Notes under the pieces: model-generated
What the model was told of the DNA's origin: nothing
The model's input: only the letters and a program-made list of their open reading frames with translations
The model's database searches: none
Shown here: in pieces, positions 1 to 5,628 of the stretch
Numbering within the stretch: position 1 is the first letter of the stretch
Layout of the letters: every line of letters starts with the position of its first letter
Assembly (NCBI GenBank): GCA_938046705.1
Contig: CALIWP010000392.1
Span: forward strand, 1 to 5,628
DNA: 5,628 nt
Reading direction: 5' to 3'
Source of the DNA: an uncultured Campylobacter sp.
GTDB lineage: Bacteria; Campylobacterota; Campylobacteria; Campylobacterales; Campylobacteraceae
Position numbers and translations under genes: made by a program

Positions 1-1076
1 ATCAAAAGCTGCAATATTTCCACGTCCGCCGCCCCTGCCGCGCTCATCAGCACGCTTTTTGATGCCCCGTCAAAGTCGCAGAGCTTTACGAAACTTGGCA
101 ACTGAACGCTCAAATTTGCGCTATAGGCAAGCTTGGTGCTCACGTCTATCAGCCTTTTGTTTACTAGCGCTCCATTTTCAAGGAGAAATTTAACCAAATT
201 TATGTCATTTAGCTGCACGGCCTTAAAAAGCGGAGTGACGCCGAGCAGATTTGCATAGTTTACGTCCGCGCCGCTAGCAACTAGAAGCTTTACGTTATTT
301 AGATTTTTTAGCGCGAAAAATAGCGAACTCTCAAAGCCGTAGTTTAAATTTACGCCCGCGCGCAAAAACTCTCTTATCACGTCCTCGCTTTTTTCGTAAA
401 GAAGCGCAGCGTTAAAGGCGTTTTGCAGCGAGGCTTGCGAAACGGCGCCAGAATATATCGCCTCATTTATGCCGTATTTTGTAAAGGTCGGGTCGCTAAC
501 CTTTCTCACAAACTCGTCCATATCGCCGTTTTGCAGAGTTGCGGCGGCAAATTTTAAAAACTCGTTTGCAACCTTTGAAGCGTAATAAATCGCGCTGCCT
601 TCGTCTATTTTGAAATTTGATTTGTAGTAGTTTACCAGCAGCCCCAAGACGGCGTTGTAGTCTTTGTTAAAGTCCTTAAAAACCGTGAAGTTACTTAAGC
701 TTTGATGTCCCCAGTAGCGAAGCCTGGCTCTGTTTTGCGATACGAGTTTTTCGTATTCGTCGGGGTTTTCTAGCTCTTTAGCGTAAATTTCGGGCGCATA
801 GGAGGCTTTTAAGATCTTAAATTTAAACTCGTTTAAATTTTTAGTTGCCAAATTTCCGACGCAAGCAAGGCTTTCGGCGCGGATCTTTTGGGCTACCGAG
901 AGTAAAATTTGAGCCTCTTTTATGCCCAGGATAGAGTCCTTGCAGTTTGGCTCAAATTCTCCCGAAAATGTTAAATTTTGAGAGAAAAATCGCTGCTTTT
1001 CGGCCAAAGAGTCATCGCAGCTAAAGCTAGCAAAAACAAAAGAAAATGACAAAAATATCGGCAAAATAAATCTCAT
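1..1076 (-). CDS. Exported (periplasmic) ankyrin-repeat protein, 3' end beyond window
   Basis: The frame is open from an ATG at 1076-1074 to the window edge, giving 358 residues plus a partial codon; the C-terminus is missing. An AAGG Shine-Dalgarno (1083-1086) lies 6 nt before the ATG, and a promoter lies just upstream. Residues 1-16 look like a signal peptide: one Arg, then a Phe/Leu-rich core ending VFA. Residues 17 to about 215 match no family I recognise and carry Cys at 20, 45 and 72, which could pair in the periplasm. From about 219 there are ankyrin-like repeats: about 219-247, 249-276 (LLVASGADVN) and 278-308 (GVTPLFKAV...LVKFLLENGA). A roughly 30-residue insertion follows, then another repeat begins near 341 (SVLMSAAGAADVEILQLL) and runs off the edge. 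Ankyrin repeats bind protein partners, but the partner here is unknown. Exported ankyrin proteins of this kind are known in Campylobacter (for example Cj0834c, from memory). Exported ankyrin protein is a confident call; function is not assignable. Confidence 0.85.
   Translation of the reverse strand, partial: MRFILPIFLSFSFVFASFSCDDSLAEKQRFFSQNLTFSGEFEPNCKDSILGIKEAQILLSVAQKIRAESLACVGNLATKNLNEFKFKILKASYAPEIYAKELENPDEYEKLVSQNRARLRYWGHQSLSNFTVFKDFNKDYNAVLGLLVNYYKSNFKIDEGSAIYYASKVANEFLKFAAATLQNGDMDEFVRKVSDPTFTKYGINEAIYSGAVSQASLQNAFNAALLYEKSEDVIREFLRAGVNLNYGFESSLFFALKNLNNVKLLVASGADVNYANLLGVTPLFKAVQLNDINLVKFLLENGALVNKRLIDVSTKLAYSANLSVQLPSFVKLCDFDGASKSVLMSAAGAADVEILQLL
819..840. repeat. Perfect 10-bp palindrome inside the ankyrin gene
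   Basis: AAATTTAAAC and GTTTAAATTT are perfect reverse complements separated by TC. The stretch encodes LNEFKF of the ankyrin protein. It is built from AAATTT words, which are very common throughout this genome segment, so it is most likely a by-product of word bias and codon choice rather than a site. Confidence 0.6.
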
Positions 1077-1106
1077 CGTATGCCTTAATATCTTTTAATT
1101 TTGATA

Positions 1107-1120
1107 ATTCTACCAAAAAA
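1107..1120 (-). promoter_or_regulatory. Sigma-70 type promoter for the ankyrin gene
   Basis: Read on the minus strand, the sequence is TTTTTTGG followed directly by TAGAAT. This matches the known Campylobacter vegetative promoter layout: a T-run plus G near -16, then a TATAAT-like -10 (5 of 6 here), with no conserved -35. Further T-rich patches lie upstream (about 1131-1139), as expected for the periodic AT-rich signal. Transcription would start near 1100, giving a leader of about 25 nt that includes the AAGG ribosome site. This suggests the ankyrin gene is transcribed separately from the operon that ends at 1140. The transcription start is inferred, not seen. Confidence 0.65.
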
Positions 1121-1130
1121 TAATTTGGTA
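1111..1130. repeat. Perfect 7-bp inverted repeat overlapping the promoter
   Basis: The arms TACCAAA (1111-1117) and TTTGGTA (1124-1130) are perfectly complementary around a 6-nt AAATAA spacer. The repeat starts 9 nt after the stop codon of the HIT gene and covers the -16 element and the edge of the -10 of the ankyrin promoter. It could be an operator or a weak 3' hairpin for the operon message. It is not a good intrinsic terminator: the stem is AT-rich and no T-run follows on either strand. One arm coincides with the required T-run/GG promoter element, so chance symmetry is possible. Confidence 0.5.
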
Positions 1131-1139
1131 AAAATAAAT

Positions 1140-1637
1140 TTACCGCTCATTAAAGCAAACGTCCGCAAACGCGGCTTTGAGCTTCTCGTAAAGCGGAGTA
1201 AAAGGCACGCCGTTTACGCGCACCTCGGCGATAGAGGTGATGAAGTTCGTATCTCCGCTCCAGCGCGGCACTAGATGATAGTGCACGTGCTCTGCGATAC
1301 CCGCACCGCCTGCTTTACCAAGATTCATCCCGATATTTACGCCCGCCGCGTTTAGTTCGCGTTTTAAAATTTTCACGCCCTCGCGTACGTAGGCGCTCAT
1401 CTCCGACCACGTCTGCTCGTCTAGGCTTTCGATATTATCGGTGTGTACGTACGGTATCACCATAAAGTGCCCCGGCGTGTAAGGATATAAGTTCATTATG
1501 CCAAAACACCGCTTTGCGCGGAACAAAACGCCGCTTTGCGCGTCTTTTTCGGGATGATTTACGACGTTGCAAAAGACGCAGCCCTGCTCCTTTTTACTAA
1601 AATATTCGCTCCTCCACGGCGCGCAAATGTGCTCCAT
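1140..1637 (-). CDS. HIT-superfamily protein, Ap4A phosphorylase/hydrolase-like
   Basis: This is a 165-residue cytoplasmic histidine-triad protein. The triad H117-V-H119-Y-H121-L-V is intact; by family knowledge the middle His (119) is the nucleophile that forms a nucleotidyl intermediate. The region around it (GMNLGKAGGAGIAEHVHYH, then VPRWSGDTNFI) and the N-terminal APWR..YF plus C20-x2-C23 are typical of the branch containing the mycobacterial Ap4A phosphorylase Rv2613c and the Aquifex Ap4A enzyme, rather than the small HINT proteins. C20 and C23, probably with H65 and H117, may bind a structural zinc. The likely substrate is Ap4A or a related dinucleoside polyphosphate; which reaction it uses cannot be told from sequence. 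The ATG start lies one base after the trpC stop and has a perfect AAGGAGG site 6 nt upstream. This is the last gene of the operon. Confidence 0.93.
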   Translation of the reverse strand: MEHICAPWRSEYFSKKEQGCVFCNVVNHPEKDAQSGVLFRAKRCFGIMNLYPYTPGHFMVIPYVHTDNIESLDEQTWSEMSAYVREGVKILKRELNAAGVNIGMNLGKAGGAGIAEHVHYHLVPRWSGDTNFITSIAEVRVNGVPFTPLYEKLKAAFADVCFNER

Positions 1638-1638
1638 A

Positions 1639-2424
1639 TCAGCCCTCCTTTACGGTTTTTACGGCTTTTGCCAAGTCCTCTTGCCTCATAAAATGCTCGC
1701 CTATCAAAAATGCGTCGGCTCCTTGCGCGTGCAGCTCTTTTAGCTGCGAGTGCTCGTAGATGCCGCTTTCAGCGACTATGACGCTTGCATTTTTGATTTT
1801 AGAAAACAGCTTCTCACAAAGACTCATATCCATCTCAAACGTGCTTAATTTTCGGTGATTTACGCCGACTATCTTTGCGCATGCGAAATTTGACTTTTCC
1901 ACATCCTCCTCGTCGTGCGTCTCGACCAAGGCCTCAAGCCCCAAAGAGCGCGCATAATCAAGCAACCGTTTTAGCTCATCGGCGCCAAGAGCCTTTGCGA
2001 TAAGTAGTATAAAATCGGCTCCGTAAACGAGCGCTTCTAAAATTTGATACTCGTCTACGATAAAATCCTTGCGAAGCAGCGGCAGCGAGCTTTCGCGTCT
2101 GATGGCAGCCAGATACTCCAAATCTCCTTTAAAAAAATGCGGCTCGGTTAGAACCGATATAGCGTTTGCGCCACCTTTTTCATACTCTTTGGCTATCTCT
2201 ACGGGCGCAAAATTTGGCCTTATCAGCCCTTTGCTAGGGCTTGCCTTTTTGACCTCGGCGATGATGCGATACGGCTCGTCTGTGCTGCTTTTTAGCGCTT
2301 TTACCGCGTCTTTTATCTCGCACGGATTTTTCGCCGCGAGCTCTTGAAGCTTTTCAAAAGGCGTTTGCGATTTTCGCAGCGCCAAGTCCTCTTTAGTTCG
2401 TTCGATTATCTGATCTAATATCAT
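1639..2424 (-). CDS. trpC: Indole-3-glycerol phosphate synthase
   Basis: This 261-residue single-domain (beta/alpha)8 enzyme converts carboxyphenylaminodeoxyribulose phosphate to indole-3-glycerol phosphate, with loss of water and CO2, in tryptophan synthesis. The length is normal for a monofunctional TrpC; there is no TrpF fusion. Hallmarks are present: E57-V-K59 followed by SPSKG (62-66), LRKDFI with the general acid K119, E168 in [11 protein letters not shown]189, and the AESG phosphate loop with E219 and S220, then GADAFLIGE. The usual N-N-R at strand 7 reads N189-H-R. The ATG at 2424 overlaps the stop of the TPR gene as ATGA, with AAGGG (2431-2435) 6 nt upstream, so translation is coupled. 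No other trp gene is in view, so it is separated from at least its immediate pathway partners. No leader peptide or attenuator is seen before it, as expected for an internal operon gene. Confidence 0.97.
   Translation of the reverse strand: MILDQIIERTKEDLALRKSQTPFEKLQELAAKNPCEIKDAVKALKSSTDEPYRIIAEVKKASPSKGLIRPNFAPVEIAKEYEKGGANAISVLTEPHFFKGDLEYLAAIRRESSLPLLRKDFIVDEYQILEALVYGADFILLIAKALGADELKRLLDYARSLGLEALVETHDEEDVEKSNFACAKIVGVNHRKLSTFEMDMSLCEKLFSKIKNASVIVAESGIYEHSQLKELHAQGADAFLIGEHFMRQEDLAKAVKTVKEG
1644..1650 (-). promoter_or_regulatory. Strong Shine-Dalgarno (AAGGAGG) for the HIT gene, inside the trpC 3' end
   Basis: AAGGAGG is full-length complementary to the 16S rRNA 3' end and lies 6 nt before the HIT start ATG. 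It also encodes Lys-Glu near the trpC C-terminus. It is the best ribosome site in the window; the other genes have four- or five-base AAGG/GGAG sites. This suggests the HIT protein is made at a higher rate than its upstream partners, or restarts ribosomes efficiently after trpC. Confidence 0.85.
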
Positions 2425-3686
2425 TTTTTACCCTTTTTTAGGCACTCTTTGATAGAGTTTATATGCTCTTTGCCCTCGGGCGAATTTACAAATTCCTCGT
2501 CGTGCAGGACTTGCTGCATTATCTCGTCGGCCTTTTTGCACTCGCCTAGCTTATAGTATCCCCACGCTAGCGAGTCTAGATAAAACACCGAACCCGGCTC
2601 TAGCTCGAGGGCTCTGTTTACTAGCTCTATGCCCTTTTTCGCGTCTATATCGTGATCTATGAGTAAGTAGCCGTAGTAGTTTAGATATAGTGCATTATTT
2701 AGCTTTACGGCCGATTTTTCAAAGTTGGCAATCACTTGCTTGAGGCTATCTTTATCTATCTTTTTGGTTTGTTTATCCGTATCTCTTTCGTACTGATATA
2801 TCGCCATTTTGGCTTGATATTCGAGATTAAAGCTCTTATCAAAGGCCTCCTGCGCCTTTTTATACGCCTTGGCAAAATCCCCCGTCGCAGCGTAAAGATC
2901 CATCAAAGCGTCGTCGTTGTAGGAGTATTTTTGCAAAAATTTGATCGCACCGTCGTAGTTTTTTTGATAGACGTAGACGCCAAGCGCTTTTTCGAGATAA
3001 ACCTTCTCTTTCGTCGCCTCGAAAAGACTCTCGTAAACATCGATCATATCAGAGTAACGGCCGTCTTGCGCATAGATATCTACTAGCGCCGTGCAGGTCT
3101 CTACCTCGCAGCCGTCGATACGGCGCGAGCTCTCCAGATGCCTGATCGCCTCTTTTTTGTCGTTCATTTTATTGTATAAAAGATCGACTATTCGCAGTAG
3201 ATTTTCCACGCTCCTATCTAGCTCATACGCGCGCTCGAGCTCGCCCAGAGCGGCTTTGTTGTCGTTTTGCATCGAGTAGACGGCAGAGAGCATGACGTGA
3301 TTTTTAGAGATGTCCTCTTTTTGGACGAGCTCTTTCATGATCTTTGCGGCTTCGTCTAGTTTGTTTTCGCTCATCAAATTTGCGCCCTGTATGCGAAGCA
3401 CGTCCACATCGTCTTTTAGTACCTTTTGGCTGAGCGCTAAAATGCTTTTAAAATTTACGTTTTTAGAAAAAAACGCAAGTCTGAGAGCTTCTTTTAGATA
3501 GTCCGTGTTTTTAGTTTTTTCGTAAAGCTGCTCGTAAAGCTCCGTCGCCTCGTCGTGATTAGCGTTTTCGACCGCCAAAAGCGCTTTGATAACGTATAAA
3601 TTCTCGTCAAAACCGTCTTTGGCGGTAGCAAAACAAACAAGCAAGGCCGCCAATATAAATTTTAAAATCGCCTTATTCCCGCGCAT
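2421..3686 (-). CDS. Exported TPR-repeat protein
   Basis: This 421-residue protein has a clear signal peptide: MRGNK, a hydrophobic core at 7-20, and an ATA-K junction at 22/23 suited to signal peptidase I. The rest is helical with degenerate tetratricopeptide repeats from about 30 to 395. The best repeats are about 103-158 (KLDEAAKIM..., [15 protein letters not shown]) and 337-394 ([22 protein letters not shown] then [13 protein letters not shown]), the latter a signature shared by many secreted bacterial TPR proteins. A C193-x4-C198 pair could form a disulfide. The likely place is the periplasm, as a protein-binding scaffold; partners are unknown. The C. jejuni counterpart is annotated as a lipoprotein (recollection), but here the only candidate lipobox, LLV-C18, has Val at -1, so lipidation is doubtful. 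The ATG is preceded by GGAG (3692-3695, 5 nt away) and lies 25 bp inside the upstream cysteine-cluster gene. Confidence 0.9.
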   Translation of the reverse strand: MRGNKAILKFILAALLVCFATAKDGFDENLYVIKALLAVENANHDEATELYEQLYEKTKNTDYLKEALRLAFFSKNVNFKSILALSQKVLKDDVDVLRIQGANLMSENKLDEAAKIMKELVQKEDISKNHVMLSAVYSMQNDNKAALGELERAYELDRSVENLLRIVDLLYNKMNDKKEAIRHLESSRRIDGCEVETCTALVDIYAQDGRYSDMIDVYESLFEATKEKVYLEKALGVYVYQKNYDGAIKFLQKYSYNDDALMDLYAATGDFAKAYKKAQEAFDKSFNLEYQAKMAIYQYERDTDKQTKKIDKDSLKQVIANFEKSAVKLNNALYLNYYGYLLIDHDIDAKKGIELVNRALELEPGSVFYLDSLAWGYYKLGECKKADEIMQQVLHDEEFVNSPEGKEHINSIKECLKKGKK

Positions 3687-4039
3687 TCTTTCTCCAATTC
3701 ATTGATTTTATCCTTAAAATAGTCCCAAAACGGAAAGGTGCGGCACTGGCTCGGTCGAAAGTCGTAAACCGAGCAGTTTTTTGCCGTTTCGTCAAAAAAA
3801 ACGCACGCAAATCCGCCCTCATAGGGCTTTTCTTTGAGGCTAAATTTGTATCCGAATTTATCTAAAAATCGCGATCTAAACTCATCCTCGCTTATTTTCA
3901 AATGTTCCGCCAGAGCCGAAATTTCCGCTGAGCTTATCCATATATAGCCGCTCTCGCCCGTGCAGCACTTACCGCCGCACAGCTCGCACTTGCTAGCGTC
4001 AAATTCATAACCAAAACCGCTTTGTCTTAGCAAATTCAC
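3662..4039 (-). CDS. YkgJ-family cysteine-cluster protein (GTG start)
   Basis: This 125-residue cytoplasmic protein has the YkgJ/UPF0153 pattern: C18-x2-C21-x3-C25-C26, then C79, C89-SVYDFRPSQ-C99-RTFPFW, and a last Cys at 119 (ECAGI). The eight cysteines probably hold a zinc ion or an Fe-S cluster; the family's biochemical role is not established. The start is GTG at 4039, overlapping the methyltransferase stop as GTGA, so ribosomes can re-initiate. No good Shine-Dalgarno fits the GTG. A TTG two codons in has GGAG four bases upstream and is the alternative start; either gives the usual 15-17 residues before the first Cys. The 3' end carries the ribosome site and start of the TPR gene. Confidence 0.9.
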   Translation of the reverse strand: MNLLRQSGFGYEFDASKCELCGGKCCTGESGYIWISSAEISALAEHLKISEDEFRSRFLDKFGYKFSLKEKPYEGGFACVFFDETAKNCSVYDFRPSQCRTFPFWDYFKDKINELEKECAGIRRF

Positions 4040-4731
4040 TCCGCCGCGTCCCTACTTTGCGTGTTTGCTGTAGCGAAAATTTTAGCTGCCTTTTTACTAT
4101 AAACACCGCCTTCAAAAACAAAAATCGGCGGTAAAATTTGAGTCAAGGATTTTGAGCTTTTTTTAGCCTCGATTAGCACCAAATTTGCCGCGCCGTCCGC
4201 CTTTGGATGCACGAAGCAAAGCCTAGTAAGCGTAAATTTAAATTCGCTCAAACAAAGCACAACTTCAGCTAGGCGCTTAGCGTCGTAGCAAAAGCTAAAA
4301 ACTCCGCGCGGCTTTAGGAGCGAATTTGCGCTACCAACAAGCTTTCTAAGGGGCAAATTTTCGCTATATCTAGCGGTGCGAAGGTGCTCGTTCTCGCTTT
4401 TTTTTGCGCCGTCGTGGTAAAAGGGCGGGTTTGAGACGATAAGATCATATCTTTTTTCGCTCTTAAATTTAGCAAAATCAGCTGTTATAAACTCGGCTTC
4501 AATCCCGTTTTGGCTAGCGTTTGCGGCGGCTAAATTTAAGTTATCTTCTAAAATATCGAGCAAACTAAGCGAAATTTTAGGAAAATCGCGCTTTAAAAGC
4601 AGTCCCAAAACCCCGCTACCGCAGCCAACCTCTAGCACCTCGCCACGTACTCCGCCTTCACGGATAAAGCCATATAAAAACATCGTGTCGCTGTTGTAGC
4701 GGTAGCCGTTTTTGGGCTGAGTGATTATCAT
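4036..4731 (-). CDS. trmN6: tRNA1(Val) adenine-37 N6-methyltransferase-like (TrmN6/YfiC)
   Basis: This 231-residue class I S-adenosylmethionine-dependent methyltransferase has the N-terminal QPKNGYRYNSDTMFL typical of the TrmN6/YfiC group. The SAM-binding glycine loop is LEVGCGSGVLGLLL (33-46). The acidic residue ending strand 2 is D59, and D85 follows in TADF. The catalytic motif is N101-P-P-F, followed by a loop with ARY (family pattern NPPxYxxG...ARY). NPPF/Y marks enzymes that methylate exocyclic amines of adenine (or Gln/Gly amides). By family, the target would be A37 of a valine tRNA; a different tRNA or RNA substrate is possible in this phylum. There is no membrane segment. The ATG overlaps the upstream stop as ATGA, with AAGG (4739-4742) 7 nt away. 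Confidence 0.85.
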   Translation of the reverse strand: MIITQPKNGYRYNSDTMFLYGFIREGGVRGEVLEVGCGSGVLGLLLKRDFPKISLSLLDILEDNLNLAAANASQNGIEAEFITADFAKFKSEKRYDLIVSNPPFYHDGAKKSENEHLRTARYSENLPLRKLVGSANSLLKPRGVFSFCYDAKRLAEVVLCLSEFKFTLTRLCFVHPKADGAANLVLIEAKKSSKSLTQILPPIFVFEGGVYSKKAAKIFATANTQSRDAAE

Positions 4732-5628
4732 CTATATACCTTGATGATAAATCCTTGCTTATCTTGAGAGGTGATGATGTCGTTACTGTACGATATGCGC
4801 GAAAAGTCGCCGAATTCATCTTTTATCATCTCGCCGGCAACCTTGGCGCGCTCTTTGCCGATACCGAAATTTGCGTATGAGTCGATTTTTTCGAGCTCGT
4901 CTTGCGGGATCACTTTTGCTGCTTTTGACGTGGCGATAAAGTTACCGCGGCTCACTATCGGCGTGATTTCAAAATAATAATTTGAATTATAACTCTGCAA
5001 AAAGTCGCTTACTTTATTTTTGCAAACCTGCGTCGGCCTGTCTGAACCAGCGCTCATATCAGAGCACTCGACCGAGGCGATGAAAACAACTTTTTTAGGC
5101 ACTTCGGCTCTAAAATTTAGCTGGATTATCTTTTTTAGATTTTCATTTTCGCTCATCAGCTCTTCGTTTTTGGTTAGTATCTGCGCCACTTCGCCCTTTG
5201 CGATGTTTTTTTGTGTACTTGTTTTAGCTAAATTTTCCTTCGTGTCGCTTAAATCTTTAGCTCCGTCTTGTATCTGTTTTCTTAGAGTCGCGAGCTCTGC
5301 GTCTTTTTGCGTCAAAAGCTCATTTAAAGCGTCTAGTTGATCTTTATTTTCCTTTGCTGTTTTAATGTCGTTTTCAACTAAAGTCGTGATTTTGTTATTT
5401 AAAATTTTATAGTTTTGGATATTTTTTTTACCAGCGGCGATCTCGTCCGCTAGCAGTTCTTTTTGGATATTTAGCGACTCGTTTAGATCTACCACCTTGG
5501 CCTCTGCGCTTTTTAACGAGCTATCTTTTTTTGAAATCTGATCTTCTAGCTCGTAAATTTTACCCTTTAGCTCGGTTACGTTTCGCTCGGTATCTTGACG
5601 CTCTTTTTCGAGCTGATTTTTTAGCTCT
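4728..5628 (-). CDS. Coiled-coil protein with C-terminal OmpA-like (?) domain, N-terminus beyond window
   Basis: The frame is open from the window edge (first full codon at 5627) to TGA at 4728, showing 299 C-terminal residues. The GTG at 5495 is internal, not the start, because coiled-coil coding continues unbroken upstream of it (ELKNQLEKERQD at the visible edge). Visible residues 1 to about 169 are a long, charged heptad-like coiled coil rich in Glu, Lys, Leu, Gln and Asn. Residues about 177-299 form a compact domain with predicted strands (KKVVFIASVEC, YYFEITPIVS, QGFIIKVYR) and a helix GIGKERAKVAGEMIKDEFG. This order, with ERAKxA before an RISYSNDI strand, resembles the second half of an OmpA/MotB peptidoglycan-binding domain. 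However, the canonical GHTD motif is absent (SRGN stands there), so binding is doubtful. Two Cys (188, 202) occur. Whether the protein is exported or membrane-anchored depends on the missing N-terminus. Function is not assigned. Confidence 0.85.
   Translation of the reverse strand, partial: ELKNQLEKERQDTERNVTELKGKIYELEDQISKKDSSLKSAEAKVVDLNESLNIQKELLADEIAAGKKNIQNYKILNNKITTLVENDIKTAKENKDQLDALNELLTQKDAELATLRKQIQDGAKDLSDTKENLAKTSTQKNIAKGEVAQILTKNEELMSENENLKKIIQLNFRAEVPKKVVFIASVECSDMSAGSDRPTQVCKNKVSDFLQSYNSNYYFEITPIVSRGNFIATSKAAKVIPQDELEKIDSYANFGIGKERAKVAGEMIKDEFGDFSRISYSNDIITSQDKQGFIIKVYR

Larger units (their letters stand above)
1140..5628 (-). other. Six-gene translationally coupled operon
   Basis: Six co-directional genes are joined by overlaps of 4 bp (4728-4731), 4 bp (4036-4039), 25 bp (3662-3686) and 4 bp (2421-2424), then a one-base gap (1638). 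No room remains for terminators between them. The 5' end, including the promoter, is outside the window. The last gene ends 9 nt before the inverted repeat at 1111-1130, with no strong intrinsic terminator visible, so some read-through into the ankyrin gene is likely. Confidence 0.85.

Noticed and set aside
1017..1076. Possible lipoprotein signal in the ankyrin protein (Cys 20)
   Set aside because: The residues before Cys 20 are S-F-S, not the L-(A/S/T)-(G/A/S) lipobox; cleavage after VFA by signal peptidase I fits better.
1107..1142. Intrinsic terminator after the HIT gene
   Set aside because: The hairpin at 1111-1130 is AT-rich and is followed by GAATTATC rather than a T-run on the minus strand.
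2069..2347. Open plus-strand frame of 92 codons opposite trpC
   Set aside because: It lies wholly antisense to a confident trpC, its translation has no recognisable features, and no ribosome site was found; it is a shadow frame.
2736..3501. Three plus-strand open frames opposite the TPR gene
   Set aside because: All are antisense to a well-supported gene. Their Phe/Ser-rich or hydrophobic translations simply mirror Lys/Glu-rich codons of the TPR protein.
3617..3686. Possible lipoprotein signal in the TPR protein (Cys 18)
   Set aside because: Val at -1 is not accepted in a normal lipobox, the Cys lies within the hydrophobic core, and a good A-T-A site follows at residue 22.
4771..5340. Two plus-strand open frames opposite the coiled-coil gene
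   Set aside because: They are antisense shadows; the Ser/Phe/Leu-rich, membrane-like look is the complement of Glu/Lys codons.
5493..5495. GTG at 5495 as the start of the coiled-coil gene
   Set aside because: The same frame stays open and keeps coiled-coil character for 44 codons upstream to the window edge, so the gene begins outside.
1..5628. A defence, toxin-antitoxin or mobile-element system
   Set aside because: No transposase, integrase, nuclease, repeat array or toxin signature is visible; the genes are syntenic housekeeping and envelope genes.

Overview
The window is 5.6 kb of tightly packed bacterial chromosome with every real gene on the minus strand, so transcription runs from position 5628 towards 1. 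AT-rich codon use with a striking excess of AAATTT words, a 'TTTTTTGG-TAGAAT' promoter and the gene order all point to Campylobacter (Campylobacterota). The base composition looks less AT-rich than C. jejuni, which would fit the oral/anaerobic group (C. rectus, C. showae, C. curvus). That species-level guess is inference. From memory, the order methyltransferase / cysteine-cluster protein / TPR protein / trpC / HIT protein matches the C. jejuni Cj0495-Cj0499 neighbourhood.

Layout in transcription order. (1) 5628-4728: the C-terminal part of a long coiled-coil protein ending in a small globular domain that may be a degenerate OmpA-like fold; its N-terminus is outside the window. (2) 4731-4036: a TrmN6/YfiC-type tRNA adenine-N6 methyltransferase. 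(3) 4039-3662: a YkgJ-type cysteine-cluster protein with a GTG start. (4) 3686-2421: an exported TPR-repeat protein. (5) 2424-1639: trpC, indole-3-glycerol phosphate synthase. (6) 1637-1140: a HIT-superfamily protein of the Ap4A phosphorylase-like branch. (7) A 63-bp gap with a promoter and an inverted repeat. (8) 1076-1: an exported ankyrin-repeat protein cut by the window edge.

Genes 1 to 6 overlap by 4, 4, 25 and 4 bp, and the last pair is separated by one base, so they almost certainly form one translationally coupled operon. The functions are mixed: tRNA modification, metal/Fe-S cluster handling, periplasmic scaffolding, tryptophan synthesis and dinucleotide turnover. This looks like a conserved housekeeping string rather than one pathway. 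trpC stands here with no other trp gene in view. The ankyrin gene appears to be a separate transcription unit with its own promoter.

I see no mobile element, CRISPR array, tRNA, rRNA or evidence of a defence system. The less explained parts are the two envelope proteins with unrecognised domains (the coiled-coil C-terminal domain and the N-terminal 200 residues of the ankyrin protein) and the palindrome embedded in the only intergenic promoter.
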